A stretch of 64,000 nucleotides of DNA from Blattamonas nauphoetae. Lineage: Eukaryota; Preaxostyla; Oxymonadida. Position 1 is the stretch's first letter; every line of letters starts with the position of its first letter. The translations under genes and the position numbers were made by a program. Below the pieces are notes generated by a model, which was not told the origin of the DNA, did not search any database, and saw only the letters and a list, made by a program, of their open reading frames with translations. The stretch is from contig JARBJD010000098.1 of assembly GCA_033064195.1 (NCBI GenBank), positions 168,843-232,842 on the forward strand, in the 5' to 3' direction. Of the stretch, positions 12,361-23,714 are shown piece by piece.

Positions 12361-14170
12361 GTCAGTCAAAAAGCCGGGACGTGTCAAAAACCCGGGACGG
12401 GGCAAAAGGGGATTTTTTGGTGGGACTTTTCCTCTGGATTTCGATAAATACGCTTTATTTCATTCTAACTTTCTTTCCTCACACGAATTAGATTATTTTT
12501 GGACCAAATTCAGAAAAAATCGTGGAACTGCCAAATATATGGGGAGAAATGGACGTCTCTTTTTTTCGTGGACGATCATGACGAAGATGTCACAAATAGC
12601 TGTATCCTCGCTCGGCTGTCCGAATTCAATTCATACAAGCCTAATGAACCCTGAAGTCCCGGGTTTATCTCCTAAAGATAAGTCGTAAATTGTGATGAAA
12701 AAGGAGAACACACACTCAATGTGATTCCATGCTAGTCGATAATATCCATTAGGGGAAAGCCTAAGGAAAGGAGGATAATGAAATATTCAGAGTGATCAAG
12801 GCAATATCAATACCCAAAGAGCAAAGAAGAAGGTGAAAGTGTGTGATGACATTGACTTGTGAATGAGTACGAGAGGTGAACAAAGACTTTACGTACAATG
12901 TCAACAGAGGGGGACGGTTCCAGTAAACGAGTGCATTTCAGGACCCACTGATCGAGCAGTGTGACATGAAATCTTGATATTCAAATTAAGGATCGTGTTT
13001 CTGGATCCGCTCAATATGAGGTTGAAATACGTAATTTGAAAAGAAAAACTTGAAATGCAGACAATAAAATCCTATCTCACATCAGAAACACCCAAAACAT
13101 GCTTCCACATCATCATCACCCAAATGGTGCATAAATGTGCAGTATGTTCGATGCACACAGGAACTCTGTCCCACCAGACCTCGAATGTCCCCCTTCTTCG
13201 TTGATCTTTAGTGCATTCATATCATCTTGATCACTCCAGAGATGTCCTTCTTATCAATGTCTTGCTGCCGAATTCAGAAGCCGTTCTTCACAGAATGTCT
13301 TATTAAGTTCGAGAAGGACAACGAGAAATCGAAAATCGATGCGATTAGTTCTCTCCACTCCAAGATACTGTCAGATCTGTTTGTGATTCATGGATCATTC
13401 TCTTTTGTTTCGGTTCGTCGTTGTCTCAACTTTATCGGTGTCTTGCAACTCAGTGCCTTCATCTGCTTTCTCGTTTGTTTTCGTTCGAACGGAGAGTGGG
13501 GGAAATGAGTTCCTGTGTGGTGTCGGGTGGATGGTTGGAAGAGTTTCGCTGAATTTTGTCCGAACCCTGCTCAGACCACTCTTCGATGTTGCTGTTCTTT
13601 TCTCACCCCTTCCCTTTCCTTGATATCTGGTTCTGTTTGTGTCATGTCAGGTATATGTGACGAGTTTGGTGTCTCTCATTGTGAGTGTCCATTGAAGCAT
13701 GTTCGTGGTTGTGTGAGCTCTCATCTTCATTCACTCGTTGAGCTGATCTCTGTTTGTCCCCTCTTCTCTTTTCATCACGATCTTCTTTTCTTGAGTGATG
13801 TTCGTGTTGTGTTCTGATTGAACTCAGAAACCTTGAACATTTGACGAGAGTGTGGGGAATAATATGTTTGGGAGGGACTAATCACGAGTGATGGACGACA
13901 TCTTTCAGGAAACGGACGTCAGAAGTATCGCGTTATCTTGGAGATATCGGATCAAATACGTTAATGGGTCGAACTCCGCCCAAAACTGCTGGGAGTGTTC
14001 GAACCGGACTAAAAGTGGATCAATGCAACCAGTGGTATTTTCTGACATGTAAAAGGCACCTCACTCTCCAAATTTTTCAACCTTTTTTGAGCAACCCATT
14101 TTTTGTAGAAGTGTCCCGGGTATTTGACAGACTACATAAATCACATCAACGTCCAAATAGATACTTGAGA
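12361..14170. other. No resolved gene
   Basis: AT-rich DNA. A short exon-like frame at 13227-13395 (+) contains LIKFEKDNEKSKIDAISS but cannot be joined to anything. The rest is T-rich and unassigned. Confidence 0.3.
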
Positions 14171-14171
14171 G

Positions 14172-14303
14172 AATTTTCACCTCCCAACCGAGATTTTCAC
14201 CTCCCGCCGAGATTTTCACCTCCCACCGAGATTCTCACCTCCCACCGAAATTTTCACCTCCCACCGAAATTTTCACCTCCCACCGAGATTCTCACCTCCC
14301 AAT
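14172..14303. repeat. 19-bp minisatellite
   Basis: About seven imperfect copies of GAGATTTTCACCTCCCACC, with A/G and T/C variants. It lies directly downstream of the Merlin transposase remnant on the minus strand. Confidence 0.85.
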
Positions 14304-15874
14304 AGAAGTACCCGTACAAAGTCCTGGCAGTTCCCCTTTCTTGGCGAAGTCTTGGCAATCTCTTTTTCTTTTGAGTATCCTTCTTTGAACGATCAACGAG
14401 TTTTTTCTTGCCTCGTTTGTTCGCACCAGCCAGATGACGTTGTCGTTTGGAAATGTGCTGCCATTTTCGAGTTTTTCGTCGCTTGTCCTGAACATCTTTC
14501 AGTTTTGACTTTTCAAGTACTGCCATTTCCACCATGGTCAGGGACCTGAGAAGGATCTGATCGATCAGACCTTCATTGATCAGACCTAATTTTTGTTCTT
14601 AACAGACTGTTTCATGAAAAGAGAGTTTACTTTCGAAAAAAACTGTGAAATGAGTCTAATCGACCATTCGAGAGGCTATCTGGTCATAATTGATTGTTTA
14701 TTGGTTGAATTGAACTGGTACGATGAAGAAAATGAAGTGAGTAATTGGAAAAAGAGGAAAATCGATACTCCTAATTAGGAAACGGATCAGACCCCCACTT
14801 CTGTGAGGTGTGATCCATGATCACACCTCATACAGTAAACTACAGACCTGATCAGGTCCCTGACCATGGTGTTGTGATCGTCTCGTGTTGTGCGACCGAT
14901 GGCAGTGCAGAAGTCCGAAAATGAGTTACCAGAATCCCGATTCATTTTTGTACAGAAATAACTGTCGTGAAACCAACGTGGGACACCATTTGAAGGAAGA
15001 CATTGTCGGAGACGTCGCCAAGACGCCTCAATGTTATTTGTGGTAAATCCTTCTTTGTTCACCCATTCGTTTCGTTTGTAAATTACCACTTGGTGATTGG
15101 TGCCGAGCGATTCGATACCGTGATAGCCAGCCCATCCATCTGTCACAACTGTTGATCCTGGGGCAATATGCTTCTGGAGAATGTCAAGTAAAGTCTGAGC
15201 GTCTCTGTTTGCGACGCGCTCAAGAAACATTTGACGAATTCCGCTTGAATCAGCCTGACAATATCCACCAACAATCCATTCATTCTGCCTTGTTGCACCA
15301 CAGTTTCATCTTGATCGACTGAAACAAGCTTCATCCAATTCGACGATAACATCTTTTCCACCAATGAGTCTGTCAGGGAGTGTACTTCTGACATTGCAAT
15401 GAGTCGGAACTGTTGAAACCAAGATACAACTGTTCCATTCGATTTGATCGAACAATCAATCATGATTTGTTAAATCGACTTTTCTACCCAGAAGGAATGG
15501 CACTGTTGGATGATTTGTCGAGTTGAAAGGCGAGATCTTAAAAGTATGGTTTGATCCCGAATTGTCGTTTTAGCGGCATCGTGTCCGCAGCGATAGGTCC
15601 TTGAGAACCTGTCACTATCCTTCTTTTGGAGGATGAGTGATGTGCTCCGGTGACATTTTGGGCAACAGATCTCCGACGGGAGAAGCCCCATGAGTTGGGA
15701 AAATTTACTGACATTCTCAGGTGTGTCGGTTATTTTTGCCAATATCGCTTCCGACAGATTCTCGATTAGCAATGAATCGTCGTGTGAATTTCGGGGTCCC
15801 TGGGTTGGAAGACAAATAAAACTTGGTACCGCGCCAAAATGTTTACATCGAGAGAAAACACTTAAATACTGCAA
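14254..15874 (-). pseudogene. Merlin/IS1595-type (ISXO2-like) transposase pseudogene
   Basis: The N-terminal part (15874 down to 15470) has a zinc ribbon CPKCH...YRCGH followed by a helix-turn-helix-like stretch with LSTRQIIQQCH. The catalytic core has VIVELDEACF, then VVTDGWAGYHG and NNIEASWRRLRQCLP, the ISXO2-like DDE/N core. After the nested MITE (14539-14862), the Lys/Arg-rich C-terminus resumes with EKSKLKDVQDKRRK. Breaks are an in-frame TAA at 15470-15472, a frameshift just after LTDSL (about 15370), an in-frame TGA between FSRSR and NCGATRQ (about 15317), and the MITE itself. The family normally moves small DNA elements. This copy is inactive. Confidence 0.8.
14539..14862. mobile_element. 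hAT-type MITE nested in the Merlin gene (324 bp)
   Basis: Perfect inverted ends CAGGGACCTGA...TCAGGTCCCTG, flanked on both sides by ACCATGGT (14531-14538 and 14863-14870). The CAGGG start and 8-bp duplication fit hAT. The duplicated site is itself palindromic, so a 6-bp CCATGG duplication with a TCAGGG start is also possible. Deleting the element and one duplicate joins the transposase frame as ...HNTMVEMAVLEKSK.... No coding capacity. Confidence 0.8.
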
Positions 15875-17695
15875 AAGCCGGAAATACTAACCTTTTTCTC
15901 AACTTTTTCCACTCGTTTTTCCGCAAGCCATCAATTTTGTACCAAATAAAGTGCATTGTTATCGTAAAGATCTCGACAGAAGCTGCTCAACAATAAGAAG
16001 GTACATTTTTTCACTCATTATATCGCCAGGTTTCATCGCCTGATACGACGCGTCGTCTTCTATCTTGTTCCGAAGAGTGTCTGTGTGTAGTCCTCCAGAA
16101 AGAGCCATATTCATTGGATGGAAATGTCTCCTGAAATCTCAAAAAGATTGAACAATCAACGACAAGGATTTTCAATCAGAACCGCCTATCAAGTCAATTA
16201 TTTGAGGAGAATACCAACTTTGAATTGTTAGCTTGTCTTCGCTCCCCGAAACAGGCGAATCTAGACCAGTTTATTCATTCCTCCACTCTTAATCAAATAT
16301 CTCCAATCAATCAAAAAAAAAGAAAATAGCCGACTTAGATGAGCATAGATAATCAATTTTCACACTGATCGACGATGATCTTCTTTGTTCCGTTTGTTCT
16401 GCATTCAAAACCACTTTGAAGGGACACAAGACGGAGTATTCTCGAATGGAATGAATCCCAAGCGTTGTGATCCATTCAGACACATCACCAATCAGCACCA
16501 TTCTCAAAACAACCCCCAATTCGGAACACAAATCCACTTTTCTATGATCGAGAGATCACCTTCAAACAAGTAGATCAGTCCTGCAGATGTTTTGTGCACT
16601 CAAGGAAATCGCTGTCTATTTCAGGAAACCTACCTATACTTCAACATTATCCATGAAATCTAATGAAATGCACGTTCTTCCCTTCTTTCCAAACAACGAC
16701 GACGTTTTTTCAACAGATACAGTCCGAATAGCCTCAAGGGAAAACTCGAGAATGTCAAAAGACCCAAACTTTTTTGAAATGAAAGAAATGAGACGAGAAT
16801 CAGGATGATTAGTCCCTGATAGAAAAATCCTGCTCCAGAGCTTGTTTTTCGCAATTTCGTGATTGAAAGTGAGAGGGAAAAAATGGAGAGTCGCTTAAGC
16901 TTCCACTCCAAAATCCAATGGTCGTTGTGGAGGAGAGAACATTGGATCTAAAATGGCACAGATTTTCAGAATTGTTGGTATCTCCAATCTGCTTCTCAGT
17001 TCCGTATCTAAAAGCGTTCTGAACTGAAAATTTTAAATTGCATTGATAACAACTTGATGAGCCTGTATCATCTGTGGGAATGTGAATAAATGATGTTGGA
17101 GCTTGGTGGTCAGCGCCGAGAATACCTAGAGAATCTATTTTAATGCCGAGAGTTTTGGTTGAAAGAAAGAATCACAGATTCGTTTCACCAGTTGCTCATC
17201 ACAGCCTTCTTGATCGAGTCCACATGCTTCTGAGTGAAATCGTTGTCAAGATCCCTGATGAGTGAACGATAATGGTATCATGAAGAGGTTTTAGGTGAGT
17301 CTAAATCCTCTCCCGGGATTAGTTGGAGATTACATTGTATTTTTACGCATAAACTCATCATCGAACAAAGAGAGGAGAGCTGTTTTCACACTCATTTTAG
17401 ATTCTTCGTTGAAAAGCATCGTTTTTCTTCGCGATTTCTGAGGATATGAGATTGAACAGTTCCGGAGCTACCCACAAGGACATGGGTGTACCGTTTCCTC
17501 TCACGTCACACAAGTCTACCCACGATTCGACCAATCTCACTGGATGAAATGAGATACAACGCTTCAACAAAACAAACAGCTCTTCCTTTCCTCTCCAAAC
17601 TACTTCATCTTCAACGAACACATTCATGCCACCGCGATTGAGTCATTCAAATGGACGAATCATCGCTTCAAAACTAAACATTTCACCCTGGGAAG
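15875..17695. other. Mostly unassigned DNA
   Basis: No confident gene. A 76-codon frame at 17397-17627 (-) contains GKEELFVLLKRCISFHPVRL and has ordinary protein composition. It could be a fragment of an ARM-like gene, but nothing recognisable flanks it. Confidence 0.25.
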
Positions 17696-18409
17696 GTGAT
17701 CGGACGAGCTGATTGGAAGACATTCTACGTTGTGAAATCAAAACCACTAAACACAATGACTGTTCTTTTCGTCGCGGCTGCGTCGGGTCATTCGTATCGA
17801 ACACATTTCATTTTCCATTCTTCAGACCCACTACCAACCATCATCGACTGCAAGGCTGAGAAAGTATCAATCCAAAATTCAGAAAAGGGCTGGAGGACGA
17901 AACAAATTCTCGAAGACATCGTCAAGAATAACCTTTTTCCGGAGATAGAGAAAGTCAGATCACTTCATCTTCGCTTGTGGAATGACCAGAGGGAAAAAAG
18001 TTGTTTAGCAGCTGGAAAGGCCAGACAGAGGTACATTGAACAATCAAGACGGAATGCACAGAAGCAAGGCATTGAATGGAGCGGCGCAATGGAAGAGCAA
18101 GCTGTTTTGACCATGAAACCACTTCCCCAGAATCCTTCAACTGACTACACCGGGCGGCCCAGTCGACGAGCTCTCCTCATCTTAGATTGTCACTTCCTCC
18201 ACCATCTTCCACAATTCATGTTGGTTGACAAGATTTAAATGACAATTCCACAGGAAAAGGGCAGTATAAAGCTCTTTGCTCCATTCTCTCAACCTTTAGA
18301 CTCTAGCCGAACAACTGTGTCTGCATTTGCACCGACCATAATTCCAGAATTCCGACTCACAATCCGCTACATTGACACCCAATGGAGGAAGAAGGAAATC
18401 ATGGAATAA
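17696..18409 (+). pseudogene. pogo/Tigger-like (DDE_1) transposase remnant
   Basis: The frame carries the DDE_1 pattern: TVLFVAAASGHSYRTHFIF (core strand and following segment), RALLILDCHFLHH (usual LLLDGHxSH), then, after an in-frame TAA at 18236-18238, LFAPFSQPLDSS (usual ...QPLD). Only the C-terminal half of a transposase is seen. The catalytic context is degraded, with DCHFLHH replacing DGHSSH. Inactive transposon debris is inferred. Confidence 0.6.
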
Positions 18410-18654
18410 GTGACTATTCCAAACAAAAAATAAAGCCTTGAACAAAGATCCATCTATACAAGTTTCAAACTCAAATGGTAGATCACTGTGACTTGATGTT
18501 CCGGTCCCCTCAGTTCAGTGCCACTCGGAGTCGAACATGACTCTCATGGACTTCTTGGGTTATGAAACAAAACTATCAATCCAATTCTCACTTGTTGGAC
18601 CAAATTGAAAAGTTGTGGGATCATGTTGACAAGATCAAACCAAATTAAAATAAA

Positions 18655-20085
18655 ATGTCCTCCGTTGAAAAACAGACTCTGTTCAAGGTGCCAATTCAAT
18701 CACCATTTTCAAACACAGATGGTACTGTTTATACCGGTGAAAGATTGGTTTGGATTTTCATTCTGTATTTCAATCGTCGAACTGGACTTTTGTCACTGAT
18801 TCATTTCTCGTTCTTTGTATCATTTATCACTCCTTTGTTCTCTCTCTTCGAAATCGTATTCATTCATCTTCTGATGACCATGCTTCAGATGAAGGAATTC
18901 CGAAGATGTGAAAGCGAGTTCAAGAATGGCGATGAAACGACCCAATTTACTATCGCTCATTCTGTCCTCAACATGCTTCTATCAGGCTTGCTTGTGGAGA
19001 TATTCACGATTGTTGCATTCTTTGCGAACATATTCCTCTGATTTTGATTGTTCATTCTTCATTCTTTTTATATCTCAGAACCAACAAAAATGAAGGAACG
19101 AAGTGAAATTGGGATTCGGAGTGGATTGTTGGAAAGATTTTCGGAACGGCTTTCCTCAGACTGTTCATCCACCCTTTCTGTCTGTCTCCCTTATTCTCTC
19201 GATATCATCGTATTTCTCAATCGTGTTATTTTCATGATTTTCAGGCAGTTCTGTCAAGTGTGATTGGGGTGATGGTGATATCAGTGTCGGAAGGACGACA
19301 GAAACTTCGGAGCGACTTGATTCCTTCTCTTCTTGTCCTCTCCTCAGTTTGTTCCTCTCTTTCTTCATTCCTTCTCTTCCTCCATCTTAATCCTCTTCTC
19401 GTTGCTTTATGATCGATCAGCATGCAGACAGTTCGTTGTCGACACCAGCCACACACTCGATTGGGTATCCTCCTTTCTCTTTCTTCATCGTACTCTTGTC
19501 CATCTTGATGTCTCGATTTCTTTATGGTCTGGAGTCTTCTGTGTGGAGGAAGTCTTTCGTGTCAGGAAGTGGAGGGAGTGTTGAGTTCAGGAATTGTTGA
19601 GCGACTTTGCACACAAATTGAAGCCGAATCAAGCGATGTGGATGTTCTGACAACACTTCTTGTTCTGGACCGATTGTGTCGTGGCCTTCGATCTCACATT
19701 GACAACGAACAGCATTCGAAATCAACTAGCCAGAAGAATGAAGAACAGGAAGATGACAAGCTCTCGTTGACTCGTCGCTGCGGATTCGCACTTGCTCGAA
19801 TTGAGAAGGCAGTTCTGATGCTGGAGAAGCGAGTTGGAGGAAAGATGGATGGCGACGAGACAACACAAAACATCCTAAAAGAAGTTGGAGGAATAATGGT
19901 TCGTCATTTCCGATCGTCGATCCACTCGTCGAAGAAACAGATTGGAGCGATTGAGATTGACTTGGCCGCAGAACGAAGAGACATGGAAGCTGAACGAGAA
20001 ACAGCGAAGAAAGCAGAAGAGGAGAGACAGAAAGAGTATGTGAGGAAGACGAGAGCGATGGAAGAGTCTGTATCTCTTTTTCAAC
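18655..20085 (+). CDS. Spliced alpha-solenoid/coiled-coil protein, model incomplete
   Basis: An apparent start at 18655 reads MSSVEKQTLFKVPIQSPF. Later exon-like blocks follow: 18893-18990 (ETTQFTIAHSVLNMLLSGLL), 19085-19165 (KMKERSEIGIRSGLLERF), 19256-19330 (SVIGVMVISVSEGRQKLRSD), and 19577-20070 (VLSSGIVERLCTQIEAESSD, then a helical segment and a Glu/Lys-rich coiled coil). T-rich, GT...AG-bounded gaps separate them. The style resembles ARM-like solenoid proteins of oxymonads, but no named family is asserted. The last exon runs without a stop into the start of ATG3, so where this gene ends, and whether it is intact, is unclear. Confidence 0.4.
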
Positions 20086-21207
20086 ATGGATGTTGCACAA
20101 TTCTTTCCGTTCATCGTTATTTTCTCACCCGTCTCCTTTTCCTGCAACTCAGAAAGATATCAGGTAGAACACAGGAAGCCCTGCAGAACGAAGGCAAAGA
20201 AATCGCGCTAACTGTGAAGGAAGTTCCCACCAAATCAACTTTCGTTAAAGACGGCAAAATCACCCCCGATGAATTTATCGCAGCTGGTCTGTTCTTCCTT
20301 TTGTTTCCACCTTCACAAATATTCTCAAATGTCATCTAGGTGATCGTCTCGTGATGAAAAACCCAGTTTGGGCATGGTATGAATCACTCCCTCTTGTTCC
20401 ATCGACCGTCGTCTCATAGGCAAGGTGGTGACGCAGACAAGAAGCTGTGGTATCTCCCGGATAATAAGCAGTTCCTCAAGCTCAAGTCCATTCCATGCCG
20501 AGTACGTGCCAGTGCTCTTGCTGTCGAGGCCAAGGAAGAGACAAGTCTTCATCTTCTCCTAAGCTCATTTTCATCTCTTCTCTCTCATCTGCATCAACTA
20601 ATATTTCCACACTCAGATAATCTCTCCTCTGAGCCAGCCAAAGAACCCAACCCTTCTGACGACGAAGAAGAAGAAGAGGAGGATGTCATCTTCGACCCTC
20701 CTTCAGAAGATGATTGTGTTTGACCCACTGAATTTCACATCTACCCTTTTTAGGTTTTTTCCATTGGAAACCCATACCGTCGATTCGATGCAACGATCTG
20801 TTATGATCTGTCCTCTCTCTCTCCTCGTCTCTTCTTGTACGGTTATGACGAAGTGTGTTTTCATCAACAATTTTTGATGCTCTTATTTAGGATGAGACGA
20901 CTCCGTTGACAATCGAACAAATCCTCGAGGATCTCAGCGAAGTTTGACAATTTCACTTTTGTGATTCTTCTGTCCCAAATAGGAATATCCCGCTACAGCA
21001 GCTACTACACTTCCCCATCCTCATCTTGGCATTCCCTGGACCGCTATTGACACTTCCAATCACTCAATCATCATGAAGAGCATGATCGATCGCGAAGCTG
21101 AAGCGGGACGGACATTGAAGGTCGAACAGTACATGTTCTTTTTCCTCAAGTTTGTCCAAACAATCTGCCCCACTCTTGAGATTGAAAAGACAATTATGTC
21201 GGAATAG
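20086..21207 (+). CDS. ATG3: ATG3-like E2 enzyme lacking the catalytic cysteine
   Basis: ATG3 is the E2 that transfers ATG8 to phosphatidylethanolamine in autophagy. Eight exons are read. Introns are 20109-20152, 20287-20339, 20377-20419, 20545-20616, 20718-20753, 20853-20890 and 20942-20982 (36-72 nt). Exons sum to 795 nt, i.e. 264 residues plus TAG. Landmarks are GKITPDEFIAAGDRLV (residues 42-57), NPVWAW (60-65), LPDNKQFLKLKSIPC (77-91), an acidic flexible region (about 112-139), RRFDATICYDLSSLSPRLFLYGYDE (149-173), HPHLGIPW (202-209) and FFFLKFVQTICPTLE (242-256). At the active site, where ATG3 has HPCxH, this protein reads DTSNH (213-217), so the catalytic Cys is Ser215 (TCC). It is shorter than the usual ~310 residues. 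The structure is otherwise intact, so it may be a non-catalytic ATG8-system protein or a fresh pseudogene. Confidence 0.9.
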
Positions 21208-21511
21208 GCCTTCGTGTTCCTCCCCATTTTTCGAAGCAATTTATCATTGATCTCGCGTTGTTTGTTTTTATCTCTCACTTTCACATTATCGTTCTGAAGA
21301 CGATTGAGTTGATAAAGTGAGAGACTACGTCAAATGAGCAGGAATGGTTTTCACAAGGAGTTGAAATGAAATAATGGTCAAGATCGTGAAGGTTCATTCC
21401 TTTTTTCACTGGATGGATTTTCTCGTCATACACCATGTTTGTAACAGTCTCAACTTCTCTGATGTGTGTTCTCTCAGCATCCTTCAGCACACCCATTATT
21501 TCAAAATACAG
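21208..21511. other. ATG3-protease intergenic region
   Basis: About 300 bp without a supported gene. The candidate signal peptide and start of the protease gene lie just downstream. Confidence 0.4.
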
Positions 21512-23340
21512 ATGTTGTCTCATCTCATTCTGGTTCTTATCGAAGCATCCTCCATTGTGGACATTGTCAACAACGATCCTACGTCCACGTGGGTTGCTGT
21601 TGATTACCATCCAAGCATCATGTCGCTCGAAAAATTGAAGCGCCGGGTTAATCCTCACGTCACCTTCCCTCGCGGCCAACGCTTCACTGTGCCTGACGAA
21701 GATATCAAGAATGCTCTTCCGGAAGAATTTGATTCTCGCCAGCGTTGGCCTGTCGAATTCGCTGGAATCAGAGATCAAGGAGACTGCGGCTCCTGCTGGG
21801 CGTTTGCCATCACCACCGTTGTTGCCGACCGCGATGCCATCAAGGGATCCCCTCGTGGGCATTTGTCTGCTCAGGATCTTGTCTCCTGCGACACAAATGA
21901 TTATGGCTGTGGCGGATCCGAAATGTATAGGGGGTGCATTAATTACGTCCCCTCAGGTTTTCTCGATATATGATGAATGAAGACAATGACCAATACCGAT
22001 ATGAGTCATAAACATCTGTGATGCTCAGATTAGTGAACACATTTCACAATGATACTTCTTAATTTACGATTTTCAGCAGAGTTCCTGTTTCAGACACACG
22101 AATCCCAATCAACTATCACATTATTTTAAGAGGATGTCCATTCTACGGATTCAAATACATGAAAAAGACACAAATTGTTGAAGAATAAACAAATATCTTC
22201 CCATTGGAAGGTAAGTGGAGGATCCACACCACCGTCAACAACACAGATTCCCATATGTCTATCCACATCTCCATTCCGAAAGACACTCTCAAAACATGCT
22301 TCAAAGATGATTAAAGTCAATGACAGTCGATTTCAACGAAACCATGCATCTTTTCGTTCGCTTCATCAATCGATCCTCTCGAAAGAGGTATTGCGATTTT
22401 CATTTCTCAAAATCAGTTTTCGTTTCTGGAAATAGGGGAAGAAATACACGTTTCCTCAACATATGGAATTTTCAACCATGGTTCGAGTTTTCACTGACTT
22501 CTTCGTGGATCATGAAAGTGATTCGATTCAAGTCTCATTTTGAACATTTTTACGTCTTTCTAAGATTATAAGAAGATGACATAAGTGATATCGGTGATAA
22601 AACTCAACTTTCATACCTTCCAATGAAAAACGAATGACTTTTCATTTTTCCACCACACATGTGAATGAGGCTCTTATTTTACATTTTTAGAACACTGCAC
22701 GATAAAAGAGTTGAAAAGAACTCTGAAAATGAAATGATTTCTGGAAGTGTTTCTCATAGCTGAAAATATTCGTCAATCACCATCAGAAATGAGTGAATTG
22801 AGAGATCTATCACACAAAATATCGAAAATTTGAACAGAAACATGACTTACCAATGTTTAAGACATTCACGAAAAATCCAGTAATGTTAACTTAACAGATA
22901 TTGAAAAAACCTGAGGGGACGTAATTAATGCACCCCCTATACCCTGCTTGGGACTGGATGGTCTCCGACGGAGCAGCGACGGAAGAATGCATTCCTTATG
23001 TGTCTGGCGGAGGGTGAATCCCATTGTGGCCCTCAAAATGCAATAACGGATCGGACATCGTTCGCCATCGTGCAAGATCGATCTATTTTCCCGACACCGA
23101 ACTGAAGATTATGCAGGAAATATACGAATTTGGGCCTGTCCAAGCCAATATGTACACATTCCAAGACTTCTCGACGTACAAATCGGGAAATTATGAACAC
23201 AAGACGGGCAAGTGGCTGGCCGGCCATGCCGTCGTTAATCTTGGATGGGGGGTCGAAAAAAATGTTCAATTTAGGCGGTGCCAGAACATCTGAGGGGAGG
23301 TGGAGGGCATGTGGTGCATTCAGATTCTGGAATCCCGTCT
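21512..23340 (+). pseudogene. Cathepsin B-like cysteine protease, interrupted and decayed
   Basis: A start at 21512 gives a short hydrophobic signal (MLSHLILVLIEASS). A cathepsin B-type propeptide follows, then the mature start LPEEFDSRQRW, the active-site segment IRDQGDCGSCWAF (catalytic Cys) and CGGSEMY. The frame is then cut by the TIR element at 21928-22939. After it, PAWDWMVSDGAATEECIPY continues in register, then CNNGSD, FGPVQANMYTFQDF and the His motif GHAVVNLGWG. Further damage is an in-frame TGA after YVSGGG (about 23017), and a frame change after GWGVEK with the NSWG segment badly degraded (GRWRACGAFRFW). Family role is lysosomal/phagosomal proteolysis. This copy is not expected to make an enzyme. 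Confidence 0.85.
21928..22939. mobile_element. TIR element inserted in the cathepsin gene (1,012 bp)
   Basis: Ends TAGGGGGTGCATTAATTACG and the exact inverse, with inverted identity continuing through CCCCTCAGGTTTT (about 35 bp). TA flanks both sides (21926-21927, 22940-22941). Removing the element and one TA restores the codons for Met-Tyr-Pro and the protease frame. The interior is AT-rich with no transposase. A non-autonomous Tc1/mariner-like or related TA-targeting element is inferred. Confidence 0.85.
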
Positions 23341-23714
23341 AGAGTTGAGAAAATGATTCCGACATTTCTGTTGATATAGATGTCTTGATTGAATGCGATC
23401 GCAACAATAATGGAAAGAATGCAGGAATATTTCACAATAAATAGGAAACTTGGAATATAACACATATTTCGAGGATGATCCGAGACTTTTCTGGTTGAAG
23501 AAATTGTTGTGGATTGATCGGAACACATAGAAATGTTTGGGGATTTTGATCAGGTATTTCATATTTTGATTCATCATCATACCATGACCTTCTTTCCTCT
23601 CCTCTCGTTTCCATTCCTGCTCTCTTCAGAATAACTCATTCTTGGATTCACCAACTTCGACAGTCTTTTTCTTCTCCTTTCACGATAGTATCATCTCTCA
23701 TTGATTCTTCGTAG
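23341..23714. other. Intergenic / possible 5' exons of the SPRY gene
   Basis: T-rich with several intron-like GT...AG segments. A candidate acceptor ends at 23714. No start codon could be assigned to the gene that follows. Confidence 0.35.

Noticed and set aside
18490-18580. Minus-strand GTTCGACTCC as a tRNA B box
   Set aside because: No A box or cloverleaf at the expected distance.
21928-22939. Insertion in the cathepsin gene as a spliceable introner
   Set aside because: No AG acceptor lies at or near the right boundary, and the TIR/TA structure explains it as a plain transposon.
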